The notes beneath the pieces were generated by a model. It worked only from the letters and a program-made list of their open reading frames with translations, was not told the DNA's origin and ran no database searches. From Mycolicibacterium moriokaense (lineage in GTDB: Bacteria > Actinomycetota > Actinomycetes > Mycobacteriales > Mycobacteriaceae), in NCBI RefSeq assembly GCF_003347205.1, contig NZ_QQBJ01000023.1, positions 1 through 64,000 of the forward strand: a DNA stretch of 64,000 nucleotides. The letters are read 5' to 3'. Position 1 is the first letter of the stretch; each line of letters opens with the position of its first letter. Shown here in pieces: positions 11,209 to 20,613 of the stretch. Position numbers and translations under genes: made by a program.

Positions 11209-11646
11209 TCACATCGTGGGCCGCAGCGCCGGCACGACCGCGCCGATGAGCCCACGCAGCGTCCCCTTCAAGAAGTCGAACATGTCGAAGTAGTCGCGCC
11301 ATAGCGTGATCTTCCCGCCGTGCACCTCGAACACGCCGCACACCCAGAACTGGATTCGCACCGGACCGAAGACCAAAGCGTCCGTGCGCTCGGTCAACAC
11401 CGCGTTGCCCTCGGCGGCGACCCGGTGAATCTTCACTTCGAAAGCCATCCGGCCCTGGCCGCTGCGGAATATCCGCAGCAGGCAGTGGCGGCCACGAATG
11501 GTCGGAAAGCCGACGTTCTGCCACTCGACGTTGTCGGCGAGCACCGAATCCGCGGTGTCGAAGTCCTCGTCCTGCAAGGCATAGAGAAACGTCTCCACAA
11601 CGCGGGCATTGGCGGTGGTGTCGACTGTTGATGTCGTCTCCGTCAT
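11209..11646 (-). CDS. ephG: Limonene-1,2-epoxide hydrolase family protein
   Basis: A 145-residue NTF2-like protein similar to EphG (Rv2740). The family uses an Asp-Arg-Asp triad to hydrolyse epoxides; RTDAL in the middle and LWRDYFD near the C-terminus supply candidate Arg/Asp residues. Substrate is unknown; sterol-like epoxides have been proposed for the M. tuberculosis homologue. It is convergent with pspM (no gap) and divergent from the glycosyltransferase, with about 40 bases between. Confidence 0.82.
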   Translation of the reverse strand: MTETTSTVDTTANARVVETFLYALQDEDFDTADSVLADNVEWQNVGFPTIRGRHCLLRIFRSGQGRMAFEVKIHRVAAEGNAVLTERTDALVFGPVRIQFWVCGVFEVHGGKITLWRDYFDMFDFLKGTLRGLIGAVVPALRPTM

Positions 11647-11687
11647 GGATTCAGCGTAGTGGCGGCGCGCTGTGGCAGGGTAGCCGC

Positions 11688-12860
11688 ATGCGCGTCGCAG
11701 TAGTCGCCGGCCCGGATCCCGGACACGCGTTTCCGGCGCTGGCGCTGTGCCGTCGCTTCCGTGCCGCGGGTGACGCGGCGACGCTACTGACCGGCACCGA
11801 ATGGCTGGACACGGCGCGCTCGGCCGGGGTGGACGCCGTCGAACTGGTCGGGCTGGACCCCACGGCGCTCGACGACGACACCGACGCGGGGGCCAAGATT
11901 CACCAGCGCGCCGCGCGGATGGCGGTTCTGAACGCGCCCGTACTGCGTGACCTCGGCGTCGATGTTGTTGTCTCCGATGTGATCACCGCGTGTGGCGGGC
12001 TGGGCGCCGAATTGCTCGGCATCCCGTGGATCGAATTGAACCCGGCGCCGCTGTATCGACCGTCGAAGGGACTGCCGCCGATCGGCAGCGGCCTGGCGCC
12101 CGGTGTCGGGATCCGCGGCAGGCTGCGCGATTCCGTCTTGCGGGCGCTGACCGCGCGAGCGTGGCGCGCGGGCATCCGCCAACGCTCCGAAGTGCGGGTC
12201 CAAATCGGTCTCCCCGCAACCGATCCCGGCCCGCTACGTCGGCTCATTGCGACGCTGCCCGCGCTGGAGGTGCCTCGGCCCGACTGGCCGGACGAAGCCG
12301 TCATGGTGGGGCCGCTGCATTACGAACCCACCGACTCGGTGCTGGACATCCCGCCGGGCGACGGCCCGGTCGTGGTGGTGGCGCCGTCGACGGCGGTCAC
12401 CGGCGCCCGGGGACTGACGGAGGTGGCGCTGGAGACGCTGCGCCCGCCCGAGGTGCTGCCGCCGGGGTCGCGGGTCGTGGTGTCGAGGCTGGGCGGAGAC
12501 GACCTCGACGTGCCGCCGTGGGCCGTGGTCGGGCTGGGGCGCCAGGACGAACTGCTCGCCCACGCCGACCTGGTGATCTGCGGCGGAGGCCACGGGATGG
12601 TGTCCAAGACGCTGATGGCCGGGGTTCCGATGGTCGTGGTGCCGGGCGGCGGCGACCAGTGGGAGATCGCCAATCGCCTTGTGCGACAGGGCAGTGCATT
12701 ACTGATCCGACCGCTGGAACCGGCCGCGCTGGCAGCTGCGGTCAGCGAGGTGTTGTCGTCGCCGCGATACGCCGAGGCCGCCAGGCGAGCCGGCGCCACC
12801 GCGGCGGACGTGGCAGATCCGGTACGGGTGTGCCACGAAGCGCTGGCGCCGTCCGCGTAG
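11688..12860 (+). CDS. GT-B (UGT-like) glycosyltransferase
   Basis: A 390-residue protein similar to Rv2739c. It begins MRVAVVAGPDPGHAFPAL, typical of the N-terminal Rossmann domain of MGT/UGT enzymes. The donor-binding C-terminal domain holds VICGGGHGMVSKTLMAG and VVVPGGGDQWEIANR, a variant of the PSPG-type motif. It probably transfers a sugar from a nucleotide sugar to a lipid or secondary metabolite; the acceptor is unknown. Start at 11688 gives the correct N-terminal strand. Confidence 0.85.
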   Translation: MRVAVVAGPDPGHAFPALALCRRFRAAGDAATLLTGTEWLDTARSAGVDAVELVGLDPTALDDDTDAGAKIHQRAARMAVLNAPVLRDLGVDVVVSDVITACGGLGAELLGIPWIELNPAPLYRPSKGLPPIGSGLAPGVGIRGRLRDSVLRALTARAWRAGIRQRSEVRVQIGLPATDPGPLRRLIATLPALEVPRPDWPDEAVMVGPLHYEPTDSVLDIPPGDGPVVVVAPSTAVTGARGLTEVALETLRPPEVLPPGSRVVVSRLGGDDLDVPPWAVVGLGRQDELLAHADLVICGGGHGMVSKTLMAGVPMVVVPGGGDQWEIANRLVRQGSALLIRPLEPAALAAAVSEVLSSPRYAEAARRAGATAADVADPVRVCHEALAPSA

Positions 12861-12870
12861 CGTTGTGCGT

Positions 12871-13065
12871 GTGCGGCTCACCGAATTCAACGAACTCGTC
12901 GACGGGCAATTCGGCCCTGTGCGCGGTCGATCGCTGCTGGTCGATCATGTCCTGACCGTCTTCGGCGGGCGTACCGCCACGCAGGCCATCGAGGACGGCG
13001 TCGAGCCGCGCGACGTCTGGCGGGCGTTGTGTTCGGACTTCGATGTCCCTCGCGACCAGTGGTGA
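12871..13065 (+). CDS. DUF3046 family small protein
   Basis: A 64-residue conserved actinobacterial protein (Rv2738c-like): VRLTEFNELVDGQFG, then GGRTATQAIEDGV and VWRALCSDFDVP. Function is unknown. In M. tuberculosis it sits directly before recA; here about 16 kb is inserted between it and recA. GTG at 12871 is chosen because the family begins with this segment; a GTG two codons earlier is possible. It follows the glycosyltransferase by ten bases. Confidence 0.85.
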   Translation: MRLTEFNELVDGQFGPVRGRSLLVDHVLTVFGGRTATQAIEDGVEPRDVWRALCSDFDVPRDQW

Positions 13066-13068
13066 CCG

Positions 13069-13362
13069 CTAGGGCTCGGCGCGGTGTCGCCCGCCCGATG
13101 ATCCGGCCTCGGTGAACGACCACGGCTCACCCTCGGTCTTGCGGCCCTGGTAGGGAGGCATCGCAGGCGCGATGTCCTGCGGGGGCTGGTTGGTCATCGT
13201 CGTGTCGATGCCCGGGTTGTCCGGGTCGCTCATCTGCGGGACGCTGTCGTCGCCCTGATAGGCGGACGACGGTCGGTCTTCGCCGCCGGACGGTTTGTCT
13301 GATCCGATGTCCCGCGATCCGGGCGCTGGCTCGCCGGCGAAGCGGTCTTGCGGGCTGCTCAT
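13069..13362 (-). CDS. Small disordered protein, unknown
   Basis: A 97-residue polar protein rich in Pro, Gly, Ser, Asp and Gln with no hydrophobic core, so it is probably disordered. A strong ribosome site (GAGGAG, five bases before the ATG) supports it as real. No domain or cysteine is recognised. It is convergent with the DUF3046 gene and divergent from the SPFH gene, so it appears to be transcribed alone. Confidence 0.62.
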   Translation of the reverse strand: MSSPQDRFAGEPAPGSRDIGSDKPSGGEDRPSSAYQGDDSVPQMSDPDNPGIDTTMTNQPPQDIAPAMPPYQGRKTEGEPWSFTEAGSSGGRHRAEP

Positions 13363-13500
13363 GATTACTCCTCACGGCCGTCGCATCGTCCGCAGGCGAC
13401 GGCTGGGACACCGGCTACCCGGGATCCGGCGCGCGAAACCGGCCCGGTTTCCAGTGCCGCCACGCGGCATGGCCAGCGCCATATCGGGTAGTCGCCAACG

Positions 13501-14421
13501 ATGGGTGAGTTTCAGCAACGACAGCCGGAAGCGCCGACCTCCGCAGCGACGGAGCGCCAAGCCACATGCGCAAGCGGTGTCCCGTACCTGATCGCCGAGG
13601 CGGTGCTGCTCGCACTCGCCGTGGCATGCGCGGTGGTCGGTGCCAGAACCGAATCGGCGGCGTGGTGGATCACGGCCGCGGTGCTCGGCGTGGTGTTCGC
13701 GACCATCCTCGCGAGCTTCTACATGCTCAGTCCCAACCAGGCCGCGGTGCTGACCTTCTTCGGCGACTATCGCGGCACCGATCGGGGTGCCGGTCTGCGC
13801 ATCGCCAACCCGCTGTATTCGAGCGCCAAGATCTCCCTGCGGATTCGCAACTTCAACACGACGTCCTCGAAAGTCAACGACGCGAACGGCAATCCCATCC
13901 ACATCGCCGCCGTCGTGGTGTGGCAGGTGGTCGACACCGCCAGGGCGTCGTTCGGGGTCGACCAGTTCGTCGACTACGTGCAGGTCCAGTCGGAGTCGGC
14001 GGTGCGCCAGATGGCGCGCGCCTACCCTTACGAATCGTTCGAGGACGACGATCGCACCACACTCATCGGCGAGCCGGCCCAGGTGAACCAGAGCTTGCTC
14101 GAGGAACTACAGGAGCGCGTTGAGCCCGCCGGGGTCCGGATACTGGAGGCCCGGGTGACCGATCTGAGCTATGCCGCCGAGGTGGCCGAGGCCATGCTCA
14201 GACGGCAGCAGGCGGCCGCGATCGTGGCCGGCCGCAGGAAGATCGTCGAAGGCGCAGTCGGAATGGTGCGTCAGGCGCTGTCATCGTTGGAGGACGACGC
14301 CGCGGGCAAGGAGGCGGTGGAATTGGACCGGGACCGTCGTGCCAGCTTCGCCGCGAACCTGATGACGGTGATCGCCAGCGACGCCCCGACCAGCCCGGTG
14401 CTCAATGTGGGTGCCGGCTGA
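13501..14421 (+). CDS. SPFH/band 7 domain membrane protein
   Basis: A 306-residue protein with two hydrophobic segments at about residues 29-47 and 53-76, followed by an SPFH (stomatin/prohibitin) domain: LSPNQAAVLTFFGDYRGT, VNDANGNPIHIAAVVVW, VQVQSESAVRQMARAYPYE and RVEPAGVRILEARVTDL, then a charged helical tail. Such proteins scaffold membrane microdomains. No classical ribosome site is seen before the ATG. The next gene follows nine bases later and encodes a membrane protein, so the two may work together. Confidence 0.83.
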   Translation: MGEFQQRQPEAPTSAATERQATCASGVPYLIAEAVLLALAVACAVVGARTESAAWWITAAVLGVVFATILASFYMLSPNQAAVLTFFGDYRGTDRGAGLRIANPLYSSAKISLRIRNFNTTSSKVNDANGNPIHIAAVVVWQVVDTARASFGVDQFVDYVQVQSESAVRQMARAYPYESFEDDDRTTLIGEPAQVNQSLLEELQERVEPAGVRILEARVTDLSYAAEVAEAMLRRQQAAAIVAGRRKIVEGAVGMVRQALSSLEDDAAGKEAVELDRDRRASFAANLMTVIASDAPTSPVLNVGAG

Positions 14422-14430
14422 CCGGCGAAC

Positions 14431-14907
14431 GTGCTTCACGCGGTCCTGATCGGCATACACGCGGCGCTGGGCGCCGTCGCCTTTGTCGCCGGTTTCGTCG
14501 CGATTCGGCGGGGGACGCTGTTCGACGTCCACCTCTGGACGCTGGTCGGCACCATCGTGTTTCTGGCCGCGGCGATGGTCGTGCGGTGGCCGGCGTGGTC
14601 CACCGGTGAGCGGATCGTGTTCTCGGTCCTGCTCGGACTCGGGTGCTACATGCTGCTGCGGGGTGCGCAGGCCGCCCGAGCCAGGCCCGGGAGAGCGCAG
14701 GGAATCAGCACCCGGTACGTCGAGCACATGGGCTTCAACCTGGTCGCCCTGTTCGACGCGTTCGTCGTGGTTCTGGTCCTCGATCTCGGTGGTCCGGTGT
14801 GGTTGATGGTCACGGTCGGCGTGGCCGTCGCCGTCACCGGACACCTCACTGTTTGCGTGGCGAAATTAAGGCTCACCTCCGGGCGCGGTCGGCCATCGCC
14901 GTGTTGA
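14431..14907 (+). CDS. Four-helix membrane protein, unknown
   Basis: A 158-residue protein with about four to five hydrophobic helices (residues 1-25, 32-50, 62-80, 103-120, 122-142) and a short basic tail. I do not recognise a family. It begins at a GTG nine bases after the SPFH gene, suggesting one operon. Its last 35 bases overlap the convergent end of the hydrogenase operon. Confidence 0.62.
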   Translation: MLHAVLIGIHAALGAVAFVAGFVAIRRGTLFDVHLWTLVGTIVFLAAAMVVRWPAWSTGERIVFSVLLGLGCYMLLRGAQAARARPGRAQGISTRYVEHMGFNLVALFDAFVVVLVLDLGGPVWLMVTVGVAVAVTGHLTVCVAKLRLTSGRGRPSPC

Positions 14908-15577
14908 CCAGGTCGAGCGTCTTTCGGGTCGCCGCCAGCAGCGCCTGCGCGTCGTCGTCGGTGAGCGTCGTGCAGACCCAGTCCCAGTGCGCCGCAACGA
15001 TGCCGCCCGGTTGCGGTGCCGGCGTCAGTGAAGCGCCCTGCTTGCGCCATCTCACCCGCTCTGCTCTGGCGTCGCCGAGGCCCAGCGCGCCGTCACCGAA
15101 CGTCAGTGGTGCCGACGAGATGACGGCATGGTCACCGTCGACGGACTCGACCGTGCCCCAACGGATTCGGCAGTCCTGCATCACCTGTAGGGGTGTCGTC
15201 GGATCGCGGTCGAGAAAGCGCACCCACGGGTAAACGACGAAGACGTGGAAGCTGTGGTGGGCCAGCGCACTTTCGGCGGGGACGCCGTCGAGCATCCCGG
15301 TCACCTGCCCGGCGAACGCGCTGCGCAGCCGCGTCAGCAGGTCGTCGGGATCGACTTTGTCGAGCAGCGCGCCGCCCACCCAGTAGTTCCGCACGACGTC
15401 TTCGTCGAGAGGGTCGGCGATCCCCGCCGCGTCGGCGATGGCCTCCAGATACGGCCACGCGCCATCGAAATCCTTGGCGTGGGAGGCCAGTTGGTCCTGT
15501 GAGGTGTCCGCGGGTCCGCAATACCCGAGCTCATTGGGCGGGTATGCGTAGCAGGCGAACAGCTCACGGCCGGTCAT
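14873..15577 (-). CDS. Hydrogenase-cluster protein, DUF6390-like
   Basis: A 234-residue soluble protein beginning FACYAYPPNELGYCGP, with RNYWVGGALLD and VFVVYPWVRFLDRD further on. I recall this sequence type as DUF6390, found with actinobacterial [NiFe]-hydrogenases; the exact family name is from memory. Its function is unknown. It starts immediately after hypE with no intervening base and is the last gene of the operon. The DUF label should be checked by profile search. Confidence 0.75.
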   Translation of the reverse strand: MTGRELFACYAYPPNELGYCGPADTSQDQLASHAKDFDGAWPYLEAIADAAGIADPLDEDVVRNYWVGGALLDKVDPDDLLTRLRSAFAGQVTGMLDGVPAESALAHHSFHVFVVYPWVRFLDRDPTTPLQVMQDCRIRWGTVESVDGDHAVISSAPLTFGDGALGLGDARAERVRWRKQGASLTPAPQPGGIVAAHWDWVCTTLTDDDAQALLAATRKTLDLVNTAMADRARR

Positions 15578-16657
15578 TCAGCAGATCCGCGGCAGTTGTT
15601 CGCCGATCGGCAGGTCCACGACGCGGGTACCGCCCAGCGCCGTCTTGGCCGACACCATGCCGGGATGAGCTGTCACGCATTCGCCGATCGCCGCCGCGCG
15701 GGCACCCAGTGGGTGCGCACGCATGGCGGCCAGGACCCGTTCGGCATCGTCGGCGGGCACGAACGCCAGCAGCTTGCCCTCGTTGGCGACCTGTAGCGGG
15801 TCGAGTCCCAGCAGGCCGCAGGCATCGCGCACCTCCGCGGGGATCGGAAAGGCCCGCTCATCAAGCGAAACACCGACGTTCGCGGCTTTCGCGATCTCGT
15901 TGAGGGTTGCTGCGACGCCGCCCCTTGTCGGGTCGCGAAGCACATGGACGTCGGCGCCGGTGTCGAGCATCGCCGCAACCAAGCCGTGCAGCGGCGCAGT
16001 GTCGCTGGCGACGGTGGTCGCGAACTCCAGCCCTTCCCTGCAGCTCATCACCGCGACGCCGTGAACTCCGATATCGCCGCTGACGATCACCACGTCGCCG
16101 GGGGTGGCCCGCTGTGGACGGATATCGGCGCGCTCGTCGACCAGGCCGATGCCCGCGGTGTTGATGTACACGCCGTCGCCGTGGCCGGAGTCGACCACCT
16201 TGGTGTCGCCGGTCACCAGCTTGACACCCGCGGCCATCGCCGCGGTGCCGACCGCCTGCGCAACGCGGGCCAACTCATCGAGCGGAGTGCCCTCTTCGAG
16301 GATGAACGCGGTGGACATCGCCACCGGCCTGGCGCCCGCCATCGCGAGGTCGTTGACCGTGCCGTTGACCGCCAGGTCGCCGATCGTGCCGCCGGGGAAC
16401 ACCATCGGCTTGACGACGAACGAGTCGGTCGAGAACGCCAGGCGCGCACCGCCGATGTCCACCACCGCGGAATCGCCCATCCCTGCGTCGGCCGCCGACC
16501 CGAAGGCGGGCAGGAAGAGATGCTCGATCAGCTCAGCCGACATCGCGCCGCCGCCGCCGTGGCCCATCACGATGTTGGGGGCATCGCGCAACGGGGCGGG
16601 GCACACCCACGACTCCATGTCGATGTGCGCCCCGGTTTCGGCGGACGTGTCAGGCAT
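15578..16657 (-). CDS. hypE: Hydrogenase maturation factor HypE
   Basis: HypE dehydrates the carbamoylated C-terminal cysteine to thiocyanate and donates CN to the active-site iron. The 359-residue product ends PRIC, the required C-terminal Cys motif. [14 protein letters not shown] near the N-terminus, [21 protein letters not shown] and [13 protein letters not shown] are the PurM-like ATP-binding segments. Its start overlaps hypD by eight bases, fitting the known HypD-HypE transfer complex. Confidence 0.96.
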   Translation of the reverse strand: MPDTSAETGAHIDMESWVCPAPLRDAPNIVMGHGGGGAMSAELIEHLFLPAFGSAADAGMGDSAVVDIGGARLAFSTDSFVVKPMVFPGGTIGDLAVNGTVNDLAMAGARPVAMSTAFILEEGTPLDELARVAQAVGTAAMAAGVKLVTGDTKVVDSGHGDGVYINTAGIGLVDERADIRPQRATPGDVVIVSGDIGVHGVAVMSCREGLEFATTVASDTAPLHGLVAAMLDTGADVHVLRDPTRGGVAATLNEIAKAANVGVSLDERAFPIPAEVRDACGLLGLDPLQVANEGKLLAFVPADDAERVLAAMRAHPLGARAAAIGECVTAHPGMVSAKTALGGTRVVDLPIGEQLPRIC

Positions 16658-17750
16658 TGGTCACCTCGAGGCGCCGGTAGAGGTAGTACGCGGCGCACGC
16701 GCCCTCCGACGACACCATGGTGGCCCCGAGCGGGTTTCGCGGTGTGCACAGCGTCCCGAACGCCTCGCACTCGTGCGGCTTGATGAGCCCCTGCAGCACC
16801 TCGCCGGAACGGCACACCGCGGACTCTTCGGTGTGCATGTCCTCGACCGAGAACCGGTACTCCGCGTCATAGTCCCGGTAGGCGTGCGACAGCCGCCAGC
16901 CGCTGCTGGGGATCATGCCGATGCCGCGCCAGGCCCGGTCGGTGACCTCGAAGACGTCGAGCAGCATCGCCTTCGCCGCCGGGTTGCCGCCGTCCTGCAC
17001 GGCGCGCGGGTAGGCGTTCTCCAATTCGTGTCTGCCCGACTCCAGTTGCAGCACCGTGCGCCGGATGCCCTCGAGGATGTCCAGCGGTTCGAAGCCGGTG
17101 ACCACAATGGGGATCCCGTATTTGTCGCACAGCGGTGGGTACTCGTCGGTGCCCATCACCGTGCAGACGTGGCCCGCGGCCAGGAACGCCTGTACCCGAC
17201 ACGTGGGGGACTCCATGATCGCCGAGATCGCGGGTGGCACCAGCACGTGGGAGACCAGCAGCGAGAAGTTCTCGATGTTGCGCCGTTTCGCCTCGTATAC
17301 CGTCATCGCATTGGCCGGCGCGGTGGTCTCGAACCCGATGCCGAAGAACACCACCTGCTTGTCGGGGTTGTCGCGCGCGATGGTCAGCGCATCCAGCGGG
17401 GAGTACACCACTCGCACGTCGCCGCCCGCACTCTTGACCCGGAAGAGGTCTTTTTCGCTGCCCGGCACGCGCAGCATGTCGCCGAACGAGCAGAAGATCA
17501 CATCGGGACGCGAGGCGATCTCCAGTGCCTTGTCGATCACCTCGAGCGGCGTCACACAGACCGGGCAGCCCGGCCCGTGGATCATCTCGATGGTGTCGGG
17601 CAGCAGCTGGTCGATGCCGTGGCGGATGATCGAATGCGTTTGTCCGCCGCACACTTCCATGATCGACCAGCGTCTGCTGGTCGCGCTCTTGATCTGGTCG
17701 ACGAGCTTGCGGGCAAGCTCGGGATCGCTGAATTCGTCCAGATACTTCAT
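16650..17750 (-). CDS. hypD: Hydrogenase maturation factor HypD
   Basis: HypD is a [4Fe-4S] protein that, with HypC, carries the Fe(CN)2CO unit during assembly. The 366-residue product shows the conserved [20 protein letters not shown] and [10 protein letters not shown] motifs, and the C-terminal cluster cysteines ([36 protein letters not shown]). Its ATG overlaps the stop of hypC by four bases and it overlaps hypE at its end. Confidence 0.96.
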   Translation of the reverse strand: MKYLDEFSDPELARKLVDQIKSATSRRWSIMEVCGGQTHSIIRHGIDQLLPDTIEMIHGPGCPVCVTPLEVIDKALEIASRPDVIFCSFGDMLRVPGSEKDLFRVKSAGGDVRVVYSPLDALTIARDNPDKQVVFFGIGFETTAPANAMTVYEAKRRNIENFSLLVSHVLVPPAISAIMESPTCRVQAFLAAGHVCTVMGTDEYPPLCDKYGIPIVVTGFEPLDILEGIRRTVLQLESGRHELENAYPRAVQDGGNPAAKAMLLDVFEVTDRAWRGIGMIPSSGWRLSHAYRDYDAEYRFSVEDMHTEESAVCRSGEVLQGLIKPHECEAFGTLCTPRNPLGATMVSSEGACAAYYLYRRLEVTNA

Positions 17751-18058
17751 GACAACACCTCAGAACTTCCGTTGGGATTCTCGACGCCGGCCTGATCGGC
17801 GGCCAGCTGGAACCCGTCGCCGAACTCCTCCTTGAGCACCCCGAGGTGCTCGAACTCGGCGAGGGTCCGCATCGCGGACTCCTCGTCAAGGCGCTGGATC
17901 GCAAAACCGACATGGACGACCACGTACTGGCCGACCTCGGCGTCGGGAATGTATTGCAGGCACACATCCTTCTTGATGCCACCGAAGTCGACGACGGACA
18001 TCAGCGTCCCGTCGCGGTCTTCGATCTCGATGATCTTCCCCGGTACCGCCAAACACAT
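17747..18058 (-). CDS. hypC: Hydrogenase assembly chaperone HypC (second copy)
   Basis: HypC chaperones bind the iron ligand unit through the N-terminal Cys2. This 103-residue copy begins MCLAVPGKI and has the OB-like barrel ([29 protein letters not shown]). It carries about 20 extra C-terminal residues compared with the other copy at 20356-20610. It overlaps hypD by four bases and lies 15 bases after hypF. One of the two may be specific to this large subunit while the other serves HypD; that is inference. Confidence 0.95.
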   Translation of the reverse strand: MCLAVPGKIIEIEDRDGTLMSVVDFGGIKKDVCLQYIPDAEVGQYVVVHVGFAIQRLDEESAMRTLAEFEHLGVLKEEFGDGFQLAADQAGVENPNGSSEVLS

Positions 18059-18073
18059 GGCCGCCTCCCTTTC

Positions 18074-20359
18074 CTAGGCCGAATTTCCCACCAGCAGTTG
18101 GCCCAATGCGATGCCCCCGTCATTGGGGGGGACCAACCGATGGGTGATCACGTCGAAACCCTTCTCGCGCAGCGCGCGCAGAACCATCCGCAGCAGCAGC
18201 GCGTTCTGGAATACGCCGCCCGACAGTGCAACGGTGTCGCGGCCCGGGGTCGCCGCCCGGGCGAGGTCGACCACCATCGCCGCGACCGCCCGGTGGAAGC
18301 GGGCGCCGATCACAGCCGCCGGTACGCCGGTGCGCACGTCGCTCACGACCGCGGCGAGCACCGGGGCCGGATCGACGACCGCAGGCACCTGAGCGCGGTC
18401 GATCGCGAAGGCATATGTTGTTGCGCCGCAGTCCGCGTCGCGCGACAGCCCTTCCAGTTCGATGGCCGCCTGCGCCTCGTAGGCGGCCTCCTGGCGAACC
18501 CCGGCCAGCGCCGACACCGCGTCGAACAGGCGGCCCATGCTGGATGTCGGCGCACATCCGAGGCCGGTGTCGAGTTGGTGGCGCAGCACTCGACGTTCGT
18601 CGTCCGGACATGCGCGCACGGGCGCCAGATCGTCGTCCCAGTCGATTCCGGCTGCCCACAGGTGCGACAGCGCCATCCGGTATGGGCGCAGCACGCTGAC
18701 GTCGCCGCCTGCCAACGGCACATACTTCAGCCGCGCCACCCGTTGATAGCTCTTGTAGTCGGCCAGCAGCACCTCGCCGCCCCAGATCGCCTCGTCGGGC
18801 CCGTATCCGGTTCCGTCGAAGGCGAACCCGAGCACGGGTTGCGAACCGTCCAGCCCGTTTTCGGCCATCACCGAGGCGAGGTGCGCGTGGTGATGCTGTA
18901 CCGAGCGGACCGGTCGCCCCTCGGCGTTGCGGTGCGCCCACGCGGTGCTCCGATAGCCCGGATGCGAGTCCGCGACAACGAGTTCCGGGGTCACGCCGGT
19001 CAAGGACTCGAGTTGGCGTTCGGCCGACTCGAACGCCGCCCAGGTGGCGAGGTCGTCCATGTCGCCGATGTGCTGGCTCAACCACGCGTATTTCTGGTCG
19101 GCGACGGCCAGCGTGTTCTTCAGGTCGCCGCCGACGGCCAGCGACGGCGCGACCGGAACCGGAAGGGCGACTGGTAGCGGCGCGTAGCCGCGGGAGCGGC
19201 GGATGGGCAGTTCGAGCGTGTCCACCATCCGCACGACCGAATCGTCGCACGGCACCAGGATGGCTCGGTCGTGCATCAGCCAGCCGTCGGCCAGATGCGA
19301 AAGCCGTTGCAGGGCATCGTCGTCGGTGAAGCAGATCGGCTCACCGCCGAGGTTGCCCGACGTCATCACGAGCACCGAGGGTCCCGGCGCGTCGCCGGGC
19401 AGTCCGAACAGCAAGGTGTGCAACGGCGTGTAAGCCACCATGACGCCGAGATCGGGGTTGTGGGGTGCCACCGACGACGCCACGGGTGCCCCCGGTAGCC
19501 GCGCCAGCAGCACGATGGGTCTCTGCGGGCCGCACAGCAGACGTTCCGACGCCGCGTCGATGTCCGCGATGCGCCGCGCGGCGCCGAGATCAGCCACCAT
19601 GACCGCGAACGGCTTGTCGCCGCGACGCTTGCGGGAGCGCAGTTCGGCGACAGCCTCCTCGTTGCCTGCGTCGCAGGCCAGGTGGTATCCGCCGATGCCC
19701 TTGACGGCCAGCACACCGCCGTCGCGCAGCAGCGTCCTGGCCTCGTGCAGCGCTGATTCCCCCTGGCTGGCATCGCTATTGCAGGTCAGGTAGCGCAGCG
19801 TCGGCCCGCACGCAGGGCAGCAGATCGGCTGCGCGTGGAACCGCCGGTCGGTGGGGTCGTGGTACTCGCGTGCGCAGTCCGCGCACATCGGGAAGCCGGC
19901 CATGGTGGTGGCGGCGCGGTCGTAGGGCAGCGACGCGATGATGGTGAAGCGGGGCCCGCAATTGGTGCAGTTGACGAAGGGGTGCCGGTGGCGCCGGTCG
20001 GCGGGGTCGCGTAATTCGGCGGCGCAGTCGGCGCACATCGCGACGTCGGGGGAGGCCAGGGTGCGGCCACCGTCGCCCCGCGATGTATCGGCGATGACGA
20101 AGCCGGTACCGCCGACGACGGGGATTTCCTGTGACTCGACTGATTCGATGACGGCAAGCGGCGGGGCACGGTGCGCGAGTGCGCTCAGGAAGTCGTCGAG
20201 ACCCGTTGTGTCGCCTTCGACTTCGATGATCGCGCCGCTGCTGTCGTTACGCACGGAGCCGCTGAGTGCCAGCGCCGCCGCGCGCGTGTAGACGAACGGC
20301 CGGAAGCCGACGCCCTGAACGACGCCGCGCACGCAGATCCGCAACCGCCGTCTGGTCAC
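18074..20359 (-). CDS. hypF: Carbamoyltransferase HypF
   Basis: HypF makes the thiocarbamate on HypE from carbamoyl phosphate. The 761 residues contain all domains in order: acylphosphatase (VRGVVQGVGFRPFVY, residues ~8-22), two CxxC zinc motif pairs (CADC...CTNCGP and CADC...CPACGP), a YrdC-like domain (KGIGGYHLACDA), and a Kae1-like domain with HHAHLASVMAENG and the final PNDGGIALGQ. GTG at 20357-20359 is the start because homology begins there and it overlaps the hypC stop by four bases; upstream in-frame codons lie under hypC and the protease. Confidence 0.95.
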   Translation of the reverse strand: MTRRRLRICVRGVVQGVGFRPFVYTRAAALALSGSVRNDSSGAIIEVEGDTTGLDDFLSALAHRAPPLAVIESVESQEIPVVGGTGFVIADTSRGDGGRTLASPDVAMCADCAAELRDPADRRHRHPFVNCTNCGPRFTIIASLPYDRAATTMAGFPMCADCAREYHDPTDRRFHAQPICCPACGPTLRYLTCNSDASQGESALHEARTLLRDGGVLAVKGIGGYHLACDAGNEEAVAELRSRKRRGDKPFAVMVADLGAARRIADIDAASERLLCGPQRPIVLLARLPGAPVASSVAPHNPDLGVMVAYTPLHTLLFGLPGDAPGPSVLVMTSGNLGGEPICFTDDDALQRLSHLADGWLMHDRAILVPCDDSVVRMVDTLELPIRRSRGYAPLPVALPVPVAPSLAVGGDLKNTLAVADQKYAWLSQHIGDMDDLATWAAFESAERQLESLTGVTPELVVADSHPGYRSTAWAHRNAEGRPVRSVQHHHAHLASVMAENGLDGSQPVLGFAFDGTGYGPDEAIWGGEVLLADYKSYQRVARLKYVPLAGGDVSVLRPYRMALSHLWAAGIDWDDDLAPVRACPDDERRVLRHQLDTGLGCAPTSSMGRLFDAVSALAGVRQEAAYEAQAAIELEGLSRDADCGATTYAFAIDRAQVPAVVDPAPVLAAVVSDVRTGVPAAVIGARFHRAVAAMVVDLARAATPGRDTVALSGGVFQNALLLRMVLRALREKGFDVITHRLVPPNDGGIALGQLLVGNSA

Positions 20360-20610
20360 GGAGAGTCCTCCATGTCGTCTCCGCTGCCCATCATCTTCAG
20401 GCCGGCCATGGCGGCGTCGGCGCCCGCCTCGTCGGTCTTCTCGACGGCAAAGCCCATGTGGATGATCACCCAGTCGCCGGGCATGAAGGTCTCTTCGGGC
20501 AACATGCCGATGTTGACCTTGCGGTGCTCGCCCGCCACGTCGACCAGTGCGAGTTGTCCGCCGTAGCCTTCGAGCATTCCGACGACTTGGCCGGGGATTC
20601 CGAGGCACAT
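20356..20610 (-). CDS. hypC: Hydrogenase assembly chaperone HypC (first copy)
   Basis: An 84-residue HypC/HupF protein starting MCLGIPGQVVGML with the essential Cys2, then LALVDVAGEHRKVNIGMLP and MPGDWVIIHMGFAVEK. It is the standard length for the family and starts three bases after the maturation protease. Two HypC-type chaperones in one operon suggest that one delivers the iron unit and the other escorts the large subunit until its C-terminus is cut. Confidence 0.95.
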   Translation of the reverse strand: MCLGIPGQVVGMLEGYGGQLALVDVAGEHRKVNIGMLPEETFMPGDWVIIHMGFAVEKTDEAGADAAMAGLKMMGSGDDMEDSP

Positions 20611-20613
20611 GGG

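Noticed and set aside
15944-17795. Long plus-strand frames opposite hypE and hypD
   Set aside because: No conserved motif or ribosome site. HypE and HypD are unambiguous on the minus strand.
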